A DNA stretch of 64,000 nucleotides, taken from Desulfarculales bacterium UBA702. GTDB taxonomy: Bacteria; Desulfobacterota; Syntrophobacteria; Syntrophobacterales; Syntrophobacteraceae. How positions within the stretch are numbered: the stretch's first letter is position 1; every line of letters begins with the position of its first letter. The position numbers were made by a program, and so were the translations under genes. Shown here in pieces: positions 1 through 9,053 of this stretch. Location: positions 124,001 to 188,000 of the forward strand of contig DBMI01000028.1 of the NCBI GenBank assembly GCA_002298165.1, given 5' to 3'. Below the pieces are notes generated by a model. It did not search any database. It saw only the letters and a program-made list of their open reading frames with translations, and was not told where the DNA came from.

Positions 1-113
1 TCGAAGCTGTATCCGATAATAGCGCTAACCATCACCAGGGGAGCAAAGGAAACAAGGATGACGATGAGAGCCATCGTTCTTGCAAGAGACCTGTAGTAGT
101 GTCTGCTTTCCAT
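1..113 (-). CDS. Sensor histidine kinase-like membrane protein, N-terminus only
   Basis: The reverse strand starts at an ATG (113-111) behind a GAGGGA ribosome binding site and stays open to the window edge, giving 37 residues. They begin with a short basic stretch (MESRHYYRSLAR) followed by one hydrophobic helix (about residues 13-33). This is the usual beginning of a membrane sensor kinase or a cache-domain receptor. The function cannot be fixed because the rest lies outside the window. It is divergent from livH. Confidence 0.5.
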   Translation of the reverse strand, partial: MESRHYYRSLARTMALIVILVSFAPLVMVSAIIGYSF

Positions 114-498
114 GTTCCCTCATTACGATCCTGAAGGCTTTGCCCGGTCGGAAGGACCGGTGGGATCGATTTTCATAATATCCGGCTTTAGCCGAGAGTT
201 CCATCTCACCATCAAACTCTAAGGAAGTCAATTTTTCCTCAACACTTTGAGGAAAGTCCAAAAAAGATGGGGATGACGAATATAGCTATGGATGGGTTGT
301 ATTTTGTTCTTTTTTGGAATGTGCCTCGACCATAGCCCTCGGTATTTGACTATATAGTTAAACCATGCGATTTATCGCAACTGGCTCGATTTGTACCGAA
401 GCCAGGAGGCCGGCGCCTGGGGTGCAGTCGCTTACAAGGCTCATGATGTTATATTTTTACAAAATTCAGGAATTCGAGTCCACTATGGACATTTCAGA
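114..498. other. Intergenic region between divergent genes
   Basis: About 385 bases separate the partial sensor gene from livH. An open frame runs upstream of the chosen livH start from a TTG at 391, but its translation lacks liv-family character. No convincing paired -35/-10 was found. Promoters for both divergent units are expected here. Confidence 0.4.
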
Positions 499-1383
499 AT
501 GACCAATACCATTTTCCTCCAGCAACTTGTAAACGGCGTCTCGGTCGGCAGCCTTTATGCACTCGTTGCCATCGGATATACAATGGTTTACGGTATTTTG
601 CGGCTCATCAACTTCGCCCATGGCGACCTGCTCATGGTAGCCGCTTACGCTGCCATATTCGGGATGGGTATTTTCAGCAATTCGTGGATCGCATTTCCGC
701 TTGCTATAATAATAACAGGGTGTATCGGGATACTTCTGGACAGAACCGCATACAAGCCGCTCCGCAATGCTCCCAGGATCTCGCTGCTCATCTCCGCGAT
801 CGGCGCCTCGTTTCTGCTTGAAAACCTTTTCCTCGTTATTTTCGGAGGTGTTCCAAAGCCCTTTCCGAGACCGGATTTTTTTGCCAGCGTAATTGATATC
901 GGCGCTCTTCGGATCCCGGTACTAACAATTTATGCACCTATTATAACTATTTTGCTCTTCCTGGGATTGCTCTATATCGTCTATCGCACGAAGGCCGGCA
1001 AGGCTATGCGGGCTGCTTCCCGCGACTTTGAAACCACTCGTCTGATGGGAATCAACCTGGACAGGATAATTGCTTTAACTTTCCTGCTGGGGTCGTGCCT
1101 GGCCGCCGCGGGCGGGATTATGTGGGCTATGAAATACCCGCAGGTAAATCCATTCATGGGAATATTTCCCGGGATAAAAGCATTTGTTGCTGCCGTACTG
1201 GGCGGAATTGGAAACATAACAGGGGCGCTGGTAGGAGGATTTCTCCTGGGCTTGGGAGAGATCATGATTGTTGCGCTGATGCCTGAGCTGGCACAGTACC
1301 GGGACGCCCTGGCATTCGTAATACTTATTCTTGTACTTCTTTTCAGGCCGAGGGGAATAATGGGGGAAACGATTGTCGAGTGA
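499..1383 (+). CDS. livH: Branched-chain amino-acid ABC transporter permease LivH
   Basis: Inner-membrane permease of the high-affinity branched-chain amino-acid (HAAT) ABC transporter. From the chosen ATG the protein is about 294 residues with some eight hydrophobic helices and the LivH signatures NGVSVGSLYALVAIGYTMVYG near the N-terminus and AAVLGGIGNITGALVGG near residue 230. An upstream TTG at 391 would add 36 residues that do not look like this family, so the ATG at 499 is preferred, although its ribosome binding site is weak. It overlaps livM and opens a livHMGF operon. The substrate could be another amino acid or amide, since HAAT systems are broad. Confidence 0.9.
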   Translation: MTNTIFLQQLVNGVSVGSLYALVAIGYTMVYGILRLINFAHGDLLMVAAYAAIFGMGIFSNSWIAFPLAIIITGCIGILLDRTAYKPLRNAPRISLLISAIGASFLLENLFLVIFGGVPKPFPRPDFFASVIDIGALRIPVLTIYAPIITILLFLGLLYIVYRTKAGKAMRAASRDFETTRLMGINLDRIIALTFLLGSCLAAAGGIMWAMKYPQVNPFMGIFPGIKAFVAAVLGGIGNITGALVGGFLLGLGEIMIVALMPELAQYRDALAFVILILVLLFRPRGIMGETIVE

Positions 1384-2476
1384 TTTTCAGGAACAATCAG
1401 GCGCGGTACAAGTACGGGGCGGCCTTACCCACCGGCAGAAAACGCTGCTGAATGTGGCAGCGCTCCTTTGCTGTCTGGGAATACTTGCCCTGTTCAGCCG
1501 GTACGGTTCCGAATATCACGTACGAATACTTAATAACATGGCGATTTTCATAACTCTCGCCGTCAGCTACAACCTTGTAAACGGAGTTTGCGGCATACTG
1601 CACCTGGGGCCCAATGCTTTTGTAGCAATCGGTGCATACACTTCAGCGCTGCTCACCCTTAGTCCGTCTGAAAAACAGATCAACTTCATCATAAACGATC
1701 TCATATGGCCGCTTAGTATCGTACAGGTGCCATTCGCGCTCTCTTTGGTTGCGGCCGGAATAATGGCGGCGCTTTTCGCTTTCATTATATCTTTTCCTGT
1801 ATTCAGGGTCAGAGGCGATTACCTGGCAATTGTCACCTTCGGGTTCGGCGAGGTGGTGCGCGTGCTCTGCAATGCGGCACAAAGCATTACAAACGGTCCG
1901 CTAGGCCTGAAGAACCTGGAGCCCTATACAAACCTTTGGTGGTCGTGGGGGATAGCTATCCTGACCATCGTGTCCATAACGAAGCTTATCAACAGCAGCT
2001 ACGGACGGGCCATGAAGGCAATACGAGAAGATGAGACCGCGGCGCGCGCCATGGGAATCGATCCTTTCCGGCAACTCCTGCTTGCGTTTCTCATCAGTGC
2101 TTTTTTTTCAGGAATAGCCGGAGGACTGCTGGCCCATCTTATTACGACCATATCACCAACCCTCTTCATGTTCACTCTGACTTTCAATCTCCTGATCATA
2201 ATCGTTGTCGGCGGGCTTGGAAGCACTACAGGTGCGGTTATAGGAGCCATACTCTTTGCATGGGGCGGAGAGGCTCTGAGAATAGTCGAAAACCCGATGG
2301 ATATCGGCATTATCACCATACCAGGCATTCCCGGTATGCGCATGGTTGTTTTTAGCCTCATTCTGATGCTGGTGATTATTTTTGCCGGCCATGGGATTTT
2401 CGGCCGAAATGAATTTAGTTGGGAAATGCTGGCCAGGATTTGCTTGAGAGGTGGGAAGAGGGTCGGCTCGCCATGA
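1373..2476 (+). CDS. livM: Branched-chain amino-acid ABC transporter permease LivM
   Basis: Second permease of the HAAT transporter, 367 residues, with multiple hydrophobic helices and LivM motifs such as GDYLAIVTFGFGEVVR near residue 150 and RAMKAIREDETAARAMGI near residue 215 (the cytoplasmic coupling loop). The start is a TTG at 1373 overlapping the end of livH by 11 bases, which implies translational coupling. The stop overlaps the livG start as ATGA. Expected to form the transmembrane heterodimer with LivH. Confidence 0.9.
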   Translation: MSSDFQEQSGAVQVRGGLTHRQKTLLNVAALLCCLGILALFSRYGSEYHVRILNNMAIFITLAVSYNLVNGVCGILHLGPNAFVAIGAYTSALLTLSPSEKQINFIINDLIWPLSIVQVPFALSLVAAGIMAALFAFIISFPVFRVRGDYLAIVTFGFGEVVRVLCNAAQSITNGPLGLKNLEPYTNLWWSWGIAILTIVSITKLINSSYGRAMKAIREDETAARAMGIDPFRQLLLAFLISAFFSGIAGGLLAHLITTISPTLFMFTLTFNLLIIIVVGGLGSTTGAVIGAILFAWGGEALRIVENPMDIGIITIPGIPGMRMVVFSLILMLVIIFAGHGIFGRNEFSWEMLARICLRGGKRVGSP

Positions 2477-3249
2477 GTTTTTTTGAAATGCGCCATGTTA
2501 TCGTCCAGTTCGGAGGGCTTTGTGCTGTATGCGATTTCTCAATTGCGCTTAGCGCTGGACAACTTGTGGGGCTAATAGGCCCGAATGGAGCTGGAAAAAC
2601 AACTGTTTTCAATACGATAACGGGATTTATAACTCCTGATGAAGGGGACATTTTCTGGCAGGGAGAAAACATCAGGGCCTATCCGGCACATCGAGTCACG
2701 GCATCCGGAATAGCGCGCACTTTCCAGAACATCAGGCTCTTTGCCGATATGACCGTTCTTGAAAACGTGATGGTCTCCTTCCACTATTCAATACAATCCG
2801 ACTTTCTGCACGCAATGGTCGGTTCTCCGAAATACCGAAGAGTTGAAGCCGAGATACGCGAAAAATCCCGCCGTTATCTTTATGAGCTGGGCCTTGGGCA
2901 TCTCTCGTCAGAAAAGGCCGCGACTCTTGCCTACGGACAGCAGAGAAGGCTGGAGATAGCACGGGCACTTGCCACCGGACCGAAGCTGCTCCTGCTCGAT
3001 GAACCAGCCGCCGGAATGAACCCCATCGAGACAATTGAACTGGCGGCGCTAATCCGGCTAATACGAGACAAGTATGGGGTGACGGTTTTTCTGATAGAGC
3101 ACGACATGAAATTCGTCATGGGGCTTTGCGAGCGCATAAAAGTGCTTGATTACGGTAAATCCATCGCGGAGGGCACGCCCACCGAAATTCAAAAGGACAT
3201 CAAGGTAATCAAGGCTTACCTGGGAAGCGGTTACTATGCTGCGGGTTGA
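2473..3249 (+). CDS. livG: Branched-chain amino-acid ABC transporter ATPase LivG
   Basis: Cytoplasmic ATPase subunit of the HAAT transporter, 258 residues from the ATG at 2473. That ATG overlaps the livM TGA as ATGA and has a GAGGTGGG ribosome binding site. An in-frame start at 2419 lies inside livM and is less likely. Walker A is GPNGAGKTT near residue 39, the Q-loop region reads ARTFQNIRLF (LivG type), and Walker B is LLLLDEPAAGMNP near residue 175. LivG proteins lack a strict LSGGQ signature; here it reads LAYGQQRRLE, as in the family. It overlaps livF by 14 bases. Confidence 0.93.
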   Translation: MSFFEMRHVIVQFGGLCAVCDFSIALSAGQLVGLIGPNGAGKTTVFNTITGFITPDEGDIFWQGENIRAYPAHRVTASGIARTFQNIRLFADMTVLENVMVSFHYSIQSDFLHAMVGSPKYRRVEAEIREKSRRYLYELGLGHLSSEKAATLAYGQQRRLEIARALATGPKLLLLDEPAAGMNPIETIELAALIRLIRDKYGVTVFLIEHDMKFVMGLCERIKVLDYGKSIAEGTPTEIQKDIKVIKAYLGSGYYAAG

Positions 3250-3937
3250 CGATCTGCACGTCTATTACGGCGGAATTCATGCCCTCAAGGGTATTCACCT
3301 CGAAGTCAATGAGGGGCGGATCGTTACACTAATCGGGGCAAATGGTGCCGGAAAAACCACTGCAATTCGAGCAATAGTCGGGTTGCTAAAGCTAAATGCC
3401 GGATCGATTGTTTTTCGCGGAAGTAACATAACAGATCTTCCTACCCATCAGATCATCAGGCAAGGGATAGCAGTGAGCCCCGAGGGCCGGCACGTTTTTC
3501 AGAATCTTTCAGTATTCGAGAATCTGGAACTCGGCGCATATAACCTCAGAACTGCTGAATTCCAGGAACAGCTGGAATGGGTATTTTCTCTGTTTCCGCG
3601 CCTCCAGGAGCGCAGGGTTCAAGTTGCCGGAACTCTCAGCGGCGGCGAACAGCAAATGCTCGCATTCGGACGTGCGCTCATGAGCAGGCCTAAGCTCGTC
3701 CTGCTCGACGAACCCTCGCTCGGCCTTGCGCCACTAGTAGTGCAGGAAGTTTTCAGGGCAATTGAAGAGGTGAACCGGCAGGGTGCTACAATCCTGCTAA
3801 TAGAGCAAAACGCAATGGCTGCGCTTACGATTGCCCATTACGGATATGTTCTCGAAACCGGTAAAGTGGTCCTGGAAGGCCCCGGCGCAAAACTGCTAAA
3901 AGATGAACAGGTGCGCAAGGCGTACCTCGGAGAGTAG
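3236..3937 (+). CDS. livF: Branched-chain amino-acid ABC transporter ATPase LivF
   Basis: Second ATPase of the HAAT transporter, 233 residues, the normal LivF length. Walker A GANGAGKTT is near residue 36, the family motif SPEGRHVFQNLSVFENLELGA near residue 83, the ABC signature LSGGEQQMLAFGRAL near residue 137, and Walker B LVLLDEPSLGLAP follows. The ATG start overlaps livG. No substrate-binding gene follows; the only LivK-like gene in the window is about 54 kb away on the other strand (57673-58800). Confidence 0.93.
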   Translation: MLRVDDLHVYYGGIHALKGIHLEVNEGRIVTLIGANGAGKTTAIRAIVGLLKLNAGSIVFRGSNITDLPTHQIIRQGIAVSPEGRHVFQNLSVFENLELGAYNLRTAEFQEQLEWVFSLFPRLQERRVQVAGTLSGGEQQMLAFGRALMSRPKLVLLDEPSLGLAPLVVQEVFRAIEEVNRQGATILLIEQNAMAALTIAHYGYVLETGKVVLEGPGAKLLKDEQVRKAYLGE

Positions 3938-4167
3938 AAAATCTGCACCAAATATTTGTGATTTGATGAAGATTCGCTTAACCACGGAAGATCCCTCCAC
4001 TCTCGCCCCTAAATATCTCGTAATATTTATAGATATTCATTATAATTAGAATTCATTCAGCCAATGAGGTGGCGGATAGGGCCGACGATCGGGTCCGCCG
4101 CTGGGTTTCACTCGCCGGACCGGACTTTCAGACGCAGCGGCCGAGCTTGGAAAAAATCTGACCTTTG

Positions 4168-5535
4168 ATGGACCAACTAAATATATTTGAACAAAAATCG
4201 CAAGAGGATGTCCTCGGGTTTGCTCCGCTGGCGGAGCGCATGCGCCCGCAAACCCTCGATGAGTTCATAGGGCAGACTCACCTGCTCGGACCGGGGAAGA
4301 TCCTCGATCGACTCATAGCGAACCGCCGCTTTCATTCGCTGATTCTTTGGGGACCTCCCGGCTGCGGCAAGACAACACTCGCAAAGATCATCGCGGCACA
4401 AACCGCGACCCACCTTGTCTACCTTTCCGCCGTCATGGCCGGCGCGAAGGAAATCCGGGCCGCTGTCCAGGAAGCGAGGGAAACCCTCGCCAAGACAAAA
4501 GCGCGAACATGGCTTTTCATGGACGAAATCCACAGACTGAACAAGGCCCAACAAGATACACTGCTGCCCCATGTTGAAAATGGAACGATACTGCTGCTTG
4601 GAGCAACCACCGAGAATCCTTCCTTTGAAATAATCCGTCCGTTACTCTCACGTGCCCAGGTCGCTGTTCTCGAGCCTCTCAATGAAACCAGCCTCAGGCA
4701 AATTGTTGCGCGAGCACTTTCCGAAACGCAAAAAGGCTTGGGTAAATATCCGGCCCGGCTTCTACCTGATGCCGAAGACTACCTGCTGGCAGCATCCGGC
4801 GGTGATGCCAGAGTGATCCTGAATGCGCTCGAAATAGCGGTCCTTACAACCTCGCCTGGTGAAGATGGTGTCCGCGTTGTCGATATTGAGGCGGCCAAAG
4901 AGGCCCTTTTGCGCAAATCGGTCCATTATGACAAGGCCGGCGAGGAACATTTCAACCTTATATCAGCCCTTCATAAAAGCATTAGAGGAAGCGATCCCGA
5001 CGCTGCCCTTTACTGGCTTACACGAATGCTCCAAGGCGGCGAGGACCCGCTATACCTGGCGCGGCGAATTATCAGGATGGCATCCGAGGATATTGGCCTT
5101 GCCGATCCGCTTGCCCTCGTGCAGGCCGTCAATGCTTTTCAGGCTTACCATTTCCTTGGCAGCCCCGAAGGCGAACTTGCCCTTGCGCAGGCTGTCGTGT
5201 ATCTTTGCATGGCACCGAAGAGCAACTCGATCTACAAGGCTTTTGCGAAAGCCCGCGAGATTGCCACGAATTCCGGAGATGCCAGGGTGCCGTTGCATTT
5301 AAGAAATGCGCCGACCGGATTCATGAAAAAACTCGGATATGGCAAGCAGTATAAATATCCTCACGATTACGCTGAAGGATGGACTCCCGAAGTTTACATG
5401 CCTGAAGGGCTGACTGGGGAGCGGTTCTATTATCCACAGCCACGCGGCTGGGAAGGCAGATGGCTTGAACAGCTTGAAGCCAGGCGGCGTAAAGTTAAAG
5501 AAAACATCGAAGGCGAAGACGGCGCCCCTAAATGA
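4168..5535 (+). CDS. rarA: Replication-associated recombination protein RarA (MgsA), AAA ATPase
   Basis: Clamp-loader-like AAA+ ATPase acting at stalled replication forks. It is about 455 residues, with the N-terminal RarA motif LAERMRPQTLDEFIGQ, Walker A GPPGCGKTT near residue 59, Walker B WLFMDEIHR, sensor 1 LLGATTENPSF, and the C-terminal tetramerisation region (GSDPDAALYWLTRML). A TTG immediately upstream (4165) could start translation, but the ATG at 4168 is the simpler choice. The stop overlaps the next gene's ATG as ATGA, placing a DNA-repair gene in an operon with a two-component system. Confidence 0.95.
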   Translation: MDQLNIFEQKSQEDVLGFAPLAERMRPQTLDEFIGQTHLLGPGKILDRLIANRRFHSLILWGPPGCGKTTLAKIIAAQTATHLVYLSAVMAGAKEIRAAVQEARETLAKTKARTWLFMDEIHRLNKAQQDTLLPHVENGTILLLGATTENPSFEIIRPLLSRAQVAVLEPLNETSLRQIVARALSETQKGLGKYPARLLPDAEDYLLAASGGDARVILNALEIAVLTTSPGEDGVRVVDIEAAKEALLRKSVHYDKAGEEHFNLISALHKSIRGSDPDAALYWLTRMLQGGEDPLYLARRIIRMASEDIGLADPLALVQAVNAFQAYHFLGSPEGELALAQAVVYLCMAPKSNSIYKAFAKAREIATNSGDARVPLHLRNAPTGFMKKLGYGKQYKYPHDYAEGWTPEVYMPEGLTGERFYYPQPRGWEGRWLEQLEARRRKVKENIEGEDGAPK

Positions 5536-7001
5536 AGACTATCCAGCAGAGAAAAAAAGTCATCGAGAGTATTAAACCTTTCCAGTTGGTCAAGTACCTT
5601 GCCCTTTCCAGCCTGATGGTTCTTCTTGTCTGCACTATTCTGATTTCCGGCTTCATATCGCAAAGGGCCAAGGCCATTTTGCTTCAGAAAAGCGAAAAGT
5701 ACACTCTGCTGCTGGCGGAAAACCTTAACCACCAGGTCTTCTTTCAATTCACAGTCCCAACACTTATAGCTGATGGAGAAATCCGCTTAAGCCGTGAGAC
5801 CCAATACCAAAGGCTTGACAGAGTAGTCAGGAACACAATACATGGGCTCCCAGTAGTTAACGTTAACATCTACGACCCGGATCAGGTTCTTACATATAGT
5901 ACTGACAAGACAATGGTAGGCCAGAAGGGCAACATCGGAGAGCCGTTCGCGCGCGCTTTACAGGAGGAATCCGTCTCCTTACTCTCGACAGAGGAAAAGG
6001 ACCTGTTTGGTTTTGAGTGGAAGGGCGGGGCTCGAAAGCTCATCACCTACTTGCCGATGTGGGAGGAAAAACCCCTTAGCTGGAGGCGCGGAAAAGTGCT
6101 CGGGGTATTCGAAATAACCCAGGATATGTCTTCCGACTACTCCACCATTCATCGATTTCAATGGATAGTAGCTTCGAGCTTTTTAGCATTTGTCGGCATT
6201 CTATTCGTGACAATTCTTCTTATTGCCAGGCGGGCCGAGAGAATCATCGCCGCTCGCGCAAAAGAGAGAAATAAGCTCGAAGACCAGCTCTACCAGGCCG
6301 AGCGGCTTGCGGCACTTGGCGAGATGATCGCCGGCGTTTCCCACGAAATCAGAAATCCTTTGGGAATAATCAGAAGCACCGCCGAACTGCTCGACAGCCG
6401 AATGAATGATGAGAGGCAGAAAAGATTTTCTTCGATCATAGTAGAAGAATCTACCCGCCTTAACGATATTCTTACTGAGTTCCTGGATTTTGCAAGGCCC
6501 AAGGACCTGCGGCCCTCGAAGTGCCGCATAGAAGAAATTCTCGACAAGAACCTTCAGATGCTCGAAGCAGAGTGCCAGCGGCTTTCGGTCAGGGTCGAGC
6601 GTGCATACTTCACGGGCGATTACTGCATCGAAGCCGATACCGACCTTTTGTACAGGGCTTTTGTGAACATTTTTGCCAACTCCCTGCAGGCCATGCCGGA
6701 GGGCGGGGTCCTTAGGCTCCAGACCGAAATTATGAACGGCAGAGATGGACGCGCGCAACTCGAGCTGCAAATTCAGGACACCGGTCATGGGATCCCCGAA
6801 GCGGTAAAGAAGAAGATTTTTAATCCCTTTTTCACTACTCGAGAGAAAGGGACAGGCTTGGGGCTCGCAATTGTCCAGACGATAATCGATAATCATAATG
6901 GAGAAATCGAAATCGTCAGCCAGGCCGGTTATGGAACGATAATTACAATCCGACTGCCCCTCGAACAGTCGGAATTAGGATCTGAGGAATCGGCGGTCTA
7001 G
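5532..7001 (+). CDS. Membrane sensor histidine kinase (NtrB/ZraS-like)
   Basis: 489 residues. One transmembrane helix lies at about residues 25-47 and a second at about 215-237, enclosing a periplasmic sensor region of roughly 165 residues with no family I recognise. The HisKA dimerisation region follows with the phospho-acceptor in VSHEIRNPLG near residue 272. The ATPase domain has the N-box FANSLQAMPEGG and the G-boxes DTGHGIPE and GTGLGLAIVQ. It overlaps rarA by four bases and is followed after one base by a sigma-54 response regulator, so the two form a cognate pair. The signal sensed is unknown. Confidence 0.9.
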   Translation: MKTIQQRKKVIESIKPFQLVKYLALSSLMVLLVCTILISGFISQRAKAILLQKSEKYTLLLAENLNHQVFFQFTVPTLIADGEIRLSRETQYQRLDRVVRNTIHGLPVVNVNIYDPDQVLTYSTDKTMVGQKGNIGEPFARALQEESVSLLSTEEKDLFGFEWKGGARKLITYLPMWEEKPLSWRRGKVLGVFEITQDMSSDYSTIHRFQWIVASSFLAFVGILFVTILLIARRAERIIAARAKERNKLEDQLYQAERLAALGEMIAGVSHEIRNPLGIIRSTAELLDSRMNDERQKRFSSIIVEESTRLNDILTEFLDFARPKDLRPSKCRIEEILDKNLQMLEAECQRLSVRVERAYFTGDYCIEADTDLLYRAFVNIFANSLQAMPEGGVLRLQTEIMNGRDGRAQLELQIQDTGHGIPEAVKKKIFNPFFTTREKGTGLGLAIVQTIIDNHNGEIEIVSQAGYGTIITIRLPLEQSELGSEESAV

Positions 7002-7002
7002 T

Positions 7003-8478
7003 ATGAATACAGTTTTGATAGTCGATGATGAAAGAAATTATCTCCTTGTCCTCGAATCACTGCTATCGGACGAGGGATACCAGGTAATTACCGCCGAAGG
7101 CGCTCGAGAAGGAATTGAAAAGGTTCAGGAAAATGACCTCGATGTCGTCATTACCGATATGAAGATGCCGGGGATGGACGGCATGGAGTTCATGGATCGG
7201 ATTCGCCTCCAGCAGCCCGATATTCCCATTATCATGATGACTGCCTACGGAAGCGTCGAAAAAGCCGTCGAGGCAATGAGGAAAGGTGCATTCGATTATA
7301 TCCTGAAGCCATTTAAAAATGAGGAACTTAAAGTCACAATTCGAAAGGCAATGGACCATTACAACCTGGTTTGCCAAAACCGGCGCCTTTCGCAAGAGCT
7401 TCAGGACAGGTACCATTTCGGAAATATAATCGGAAAAAGCGCTCAGATGCAGCGGATATTTCAGCTCATCGAGAAAGTTGCCCCGACAAAAGCAACAGTC
7501 CTGGTGACAGGAGAATCCGGCACCGGCAAGGAGTTGATCGCCCGTGCAATCCATTTTAACAGCCCGAGAAAGGACCAGCCCTTTATATCGGTAAATTGCG
7601 GCGCCCTCCCTGAAACGCTTTTGGAAAGCGAACTGTTCGGGCACGAAAAGGGTGCATTCAGTGGAGCGGTCAGCCAGCGTAAAGGCAGATTTGAACTCGC
7701 GAACTGTGGTACACTCTTCCTGGATGAAATCAGTGAAATGTCCGCCCCGCTGCAAGTAAAGCTCCTGCGTATTTTGCAGGAGATGGAATTCGAGAGGGTA
7801 GGGGGGAGTCATACACTCAAGGTTGACGTCAGGGTGGTGGCGGCTTCGAACCGGAATTTAAAAGACGAAGTGGCGGCCGCGCGGTTTCGTGCTGACCTCT
7901 TTTACCGTCTCAATGTAGTGCATGTGGCGCTTCCACCGCTTCGCGAGAGGCCACCCGACATTCCGCTGCTTGTTAATCATTTCCTTACGAAGTACTCCGA
8001 GGAAAACGGGCAGGAAACCATCGCTATTTCTCCCGGAGCAATGAAACTCATCCTGGAATACCAGTGGCCCGGGAACGTGCGTGAACTGGAAAACGTTATC
8101 GAGCGGGCCATCATTCTTTCGGACAGAAAAGAACTGCTGGAAAAAGACCTCCCCTCCGAGGTTCGCGACCAGCGTCCTCCCGCTATACCTGAAACGGCCA
8201 TGGCTAACGAGCGTGAATGGCCAACGGCAGCTTTTCCATCAATACCCACACTTAGCCCCGGTGAAAAGATGCCCGACTCCGGCTTCAATCTCCGCCAGAT
8301 GCGCGCCCTTGAATTCATCAAAATGCATGGCTTCATTACGAACAAGTATTATTCACAATTGACGGACATCTCCGAGCGCCAGGCTCTGCGCGAATTGAAC
8401 GATCTGGTGGATACCGGAAAACTTAGCCGAATCGGCAAGGGAAGGGCATGCAGGTATGTTTTAAATGTTATTGCTTAA
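7003..8478 (+). CDS. Sigma-54-dependent response regulator with winged-helix-like C-terminus
   Basis: 491 residues. The receiver domain spans residues 1-120 with the phospho-acceptor Asp in DVVITDMKMPG. The sigma-54 AAA+ domain spans about 140-380, with Walker A GESGTGKE, the sigma-54 contact loop as GAFSGA (usually GAFTGA) and WPGNVRELENVIERA. A proline-rich linker follows. The last 65 residues do not read as the usual Fis helix-turn-helix; they resemble the winged-helix tail seen in RecG-like or Fic-like proteins (DISERQALRELNDLVDTGKL then RIGKGRACRYVL). Cognate regulator of the kinase just upstream. Targets are unknown. Confidence 0.88.
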   Translation: MNTVLIVDDERNYLLVLESLLSDEGYQVITAEGAREGIEKVQENDLDVVITDMKMPGMDGMEFMDRIRLQQPDIPIIMMTAYGSVEKAVEAMRKGAFDYILKPFKNEELKVTIRKAMDHYNLVCQNRRLSQELQDRYHFGNIIGKSAQMQRIFQLIEKVAPTKATVLVTGESGTGKELIARAIHFNSPRKDQPFISVNCGALPETLLESELFGHEKGAFSGAVSQRKGRFELANCGTLFLDEISEMSAPLQVKLLRILQEMEFERVGGSHTLKVDVRVVAASNRNLKDEVAAARFRADLFYRLNVVHVALPPLRERPPDIPLLVNHFLTKYSEENGQETIAISPGAMKLILEYQWPGNVRELENVIERAIILSDRKELLEKDLPSEVRDQRPPAIPETAMANEREWPTAAFPSIPTLSPGEKMPDSGFNLRQMRALEFIKMHGFITNKYYSQLTDISERQALRELNDLVDTGKLSRIGKGRACRYVLNVIA

Positions 8479-8544
8479 ATAGGTGAGATGTTGACCAAGG
8501 GGATTACACGAAAGGATGCATCAAGAGCGTAAACTGATTCTGCC

Positions 8545-9045
8545 TCAAAATCCCGTGTTTCTAATAATCTGATTGCGCGCAAGCTCATCGCATCGCTCGT
8601 TTTCCGGATGCCCGGCGTGCCCGCGCACCCATACCCATTCCAGATGGTGCTTGCCGGCCAGCTCATCCAAGGCCTGCCACAATTCGCGGTTTTTTACCGG
8701 CTCCTTGCCCGACGTTCTCCAGCCGTTGCGCTTCCACTGGCTTATCCATTGCGTAAAACCTTTATGGACATACTGAGAATCGGTATAAACAGTTACATGA
8801 CAGGGCTCTTTGAGGGCTCGGAGTCCCTCGATCACAGCAGTCATCTCCATCTGGTTGTTTGTCGTCAGCTTCTGGTAGCCGGCCATCTCCCTTTCAGTCC
8901 GATTGAATCGCAAAATCGCGCACCATCCACCAGGGCCGGGATTTCCGGTGCAGGCCCCATCAGTAAATAGCTCAACCCGCTTGAGAGGTTTAGTCAGAGA
9001 GCTTTTGCCCGGCTGTCCGGAAGAACCGCTGATGATATTTTGCAC
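8545..9045 (-). CDS. rnhA: Ribonuclease HI
   Basis: 166 residues, cleaving the RNA strand of RNA-DNA hybrids. The four acidic active-site positions are visible: Asp in FTDGACTGNPGPGGW, Glu in TNNQMEMTAVIEGL, Asp in VYTDSQYV and the C-terminal Asp in ENERCDELA. A GTG start (9045) lies eight bases after the stop of the DHH phosphoesterase, so the two are probably co-transcribed. About 20 N-terminal residues precede the RNase H fold. It is convergent with the response regulator gene. Confidence 0.95.
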   Translation of the reverse strand: MQNIISGSSGQPGKSSLTKPLKRVELFTDGACTGNPGPGGWCAILRFNRTEREMAGYQKLTTNNQMEMTAVIEGLRALKEPCHVTVYTDSQYVHKGFTQWISQWKRNGWRTSGKEPVKNRELWQALDELAGKHHLEWVWVRGHAGHPENERCDELARNQIIRNTGF

Positions 9046-9053
9046 GCGTTTTC

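Noticed and set aside
25..261. 78-codon minus-strand frame at the left edge
   Set aside because: No family resemblance; it crosses the start of the sensor gene and has no ribosome binding site.
346..380. TTGACT as a livH -35 element
   Set aside because: No -10 match at suitable spacing.
391..498. TTG-initiated extension of livH
   Set aside because: The extra 36 residues show no LivH similarity, and the conserved family start is at 499.
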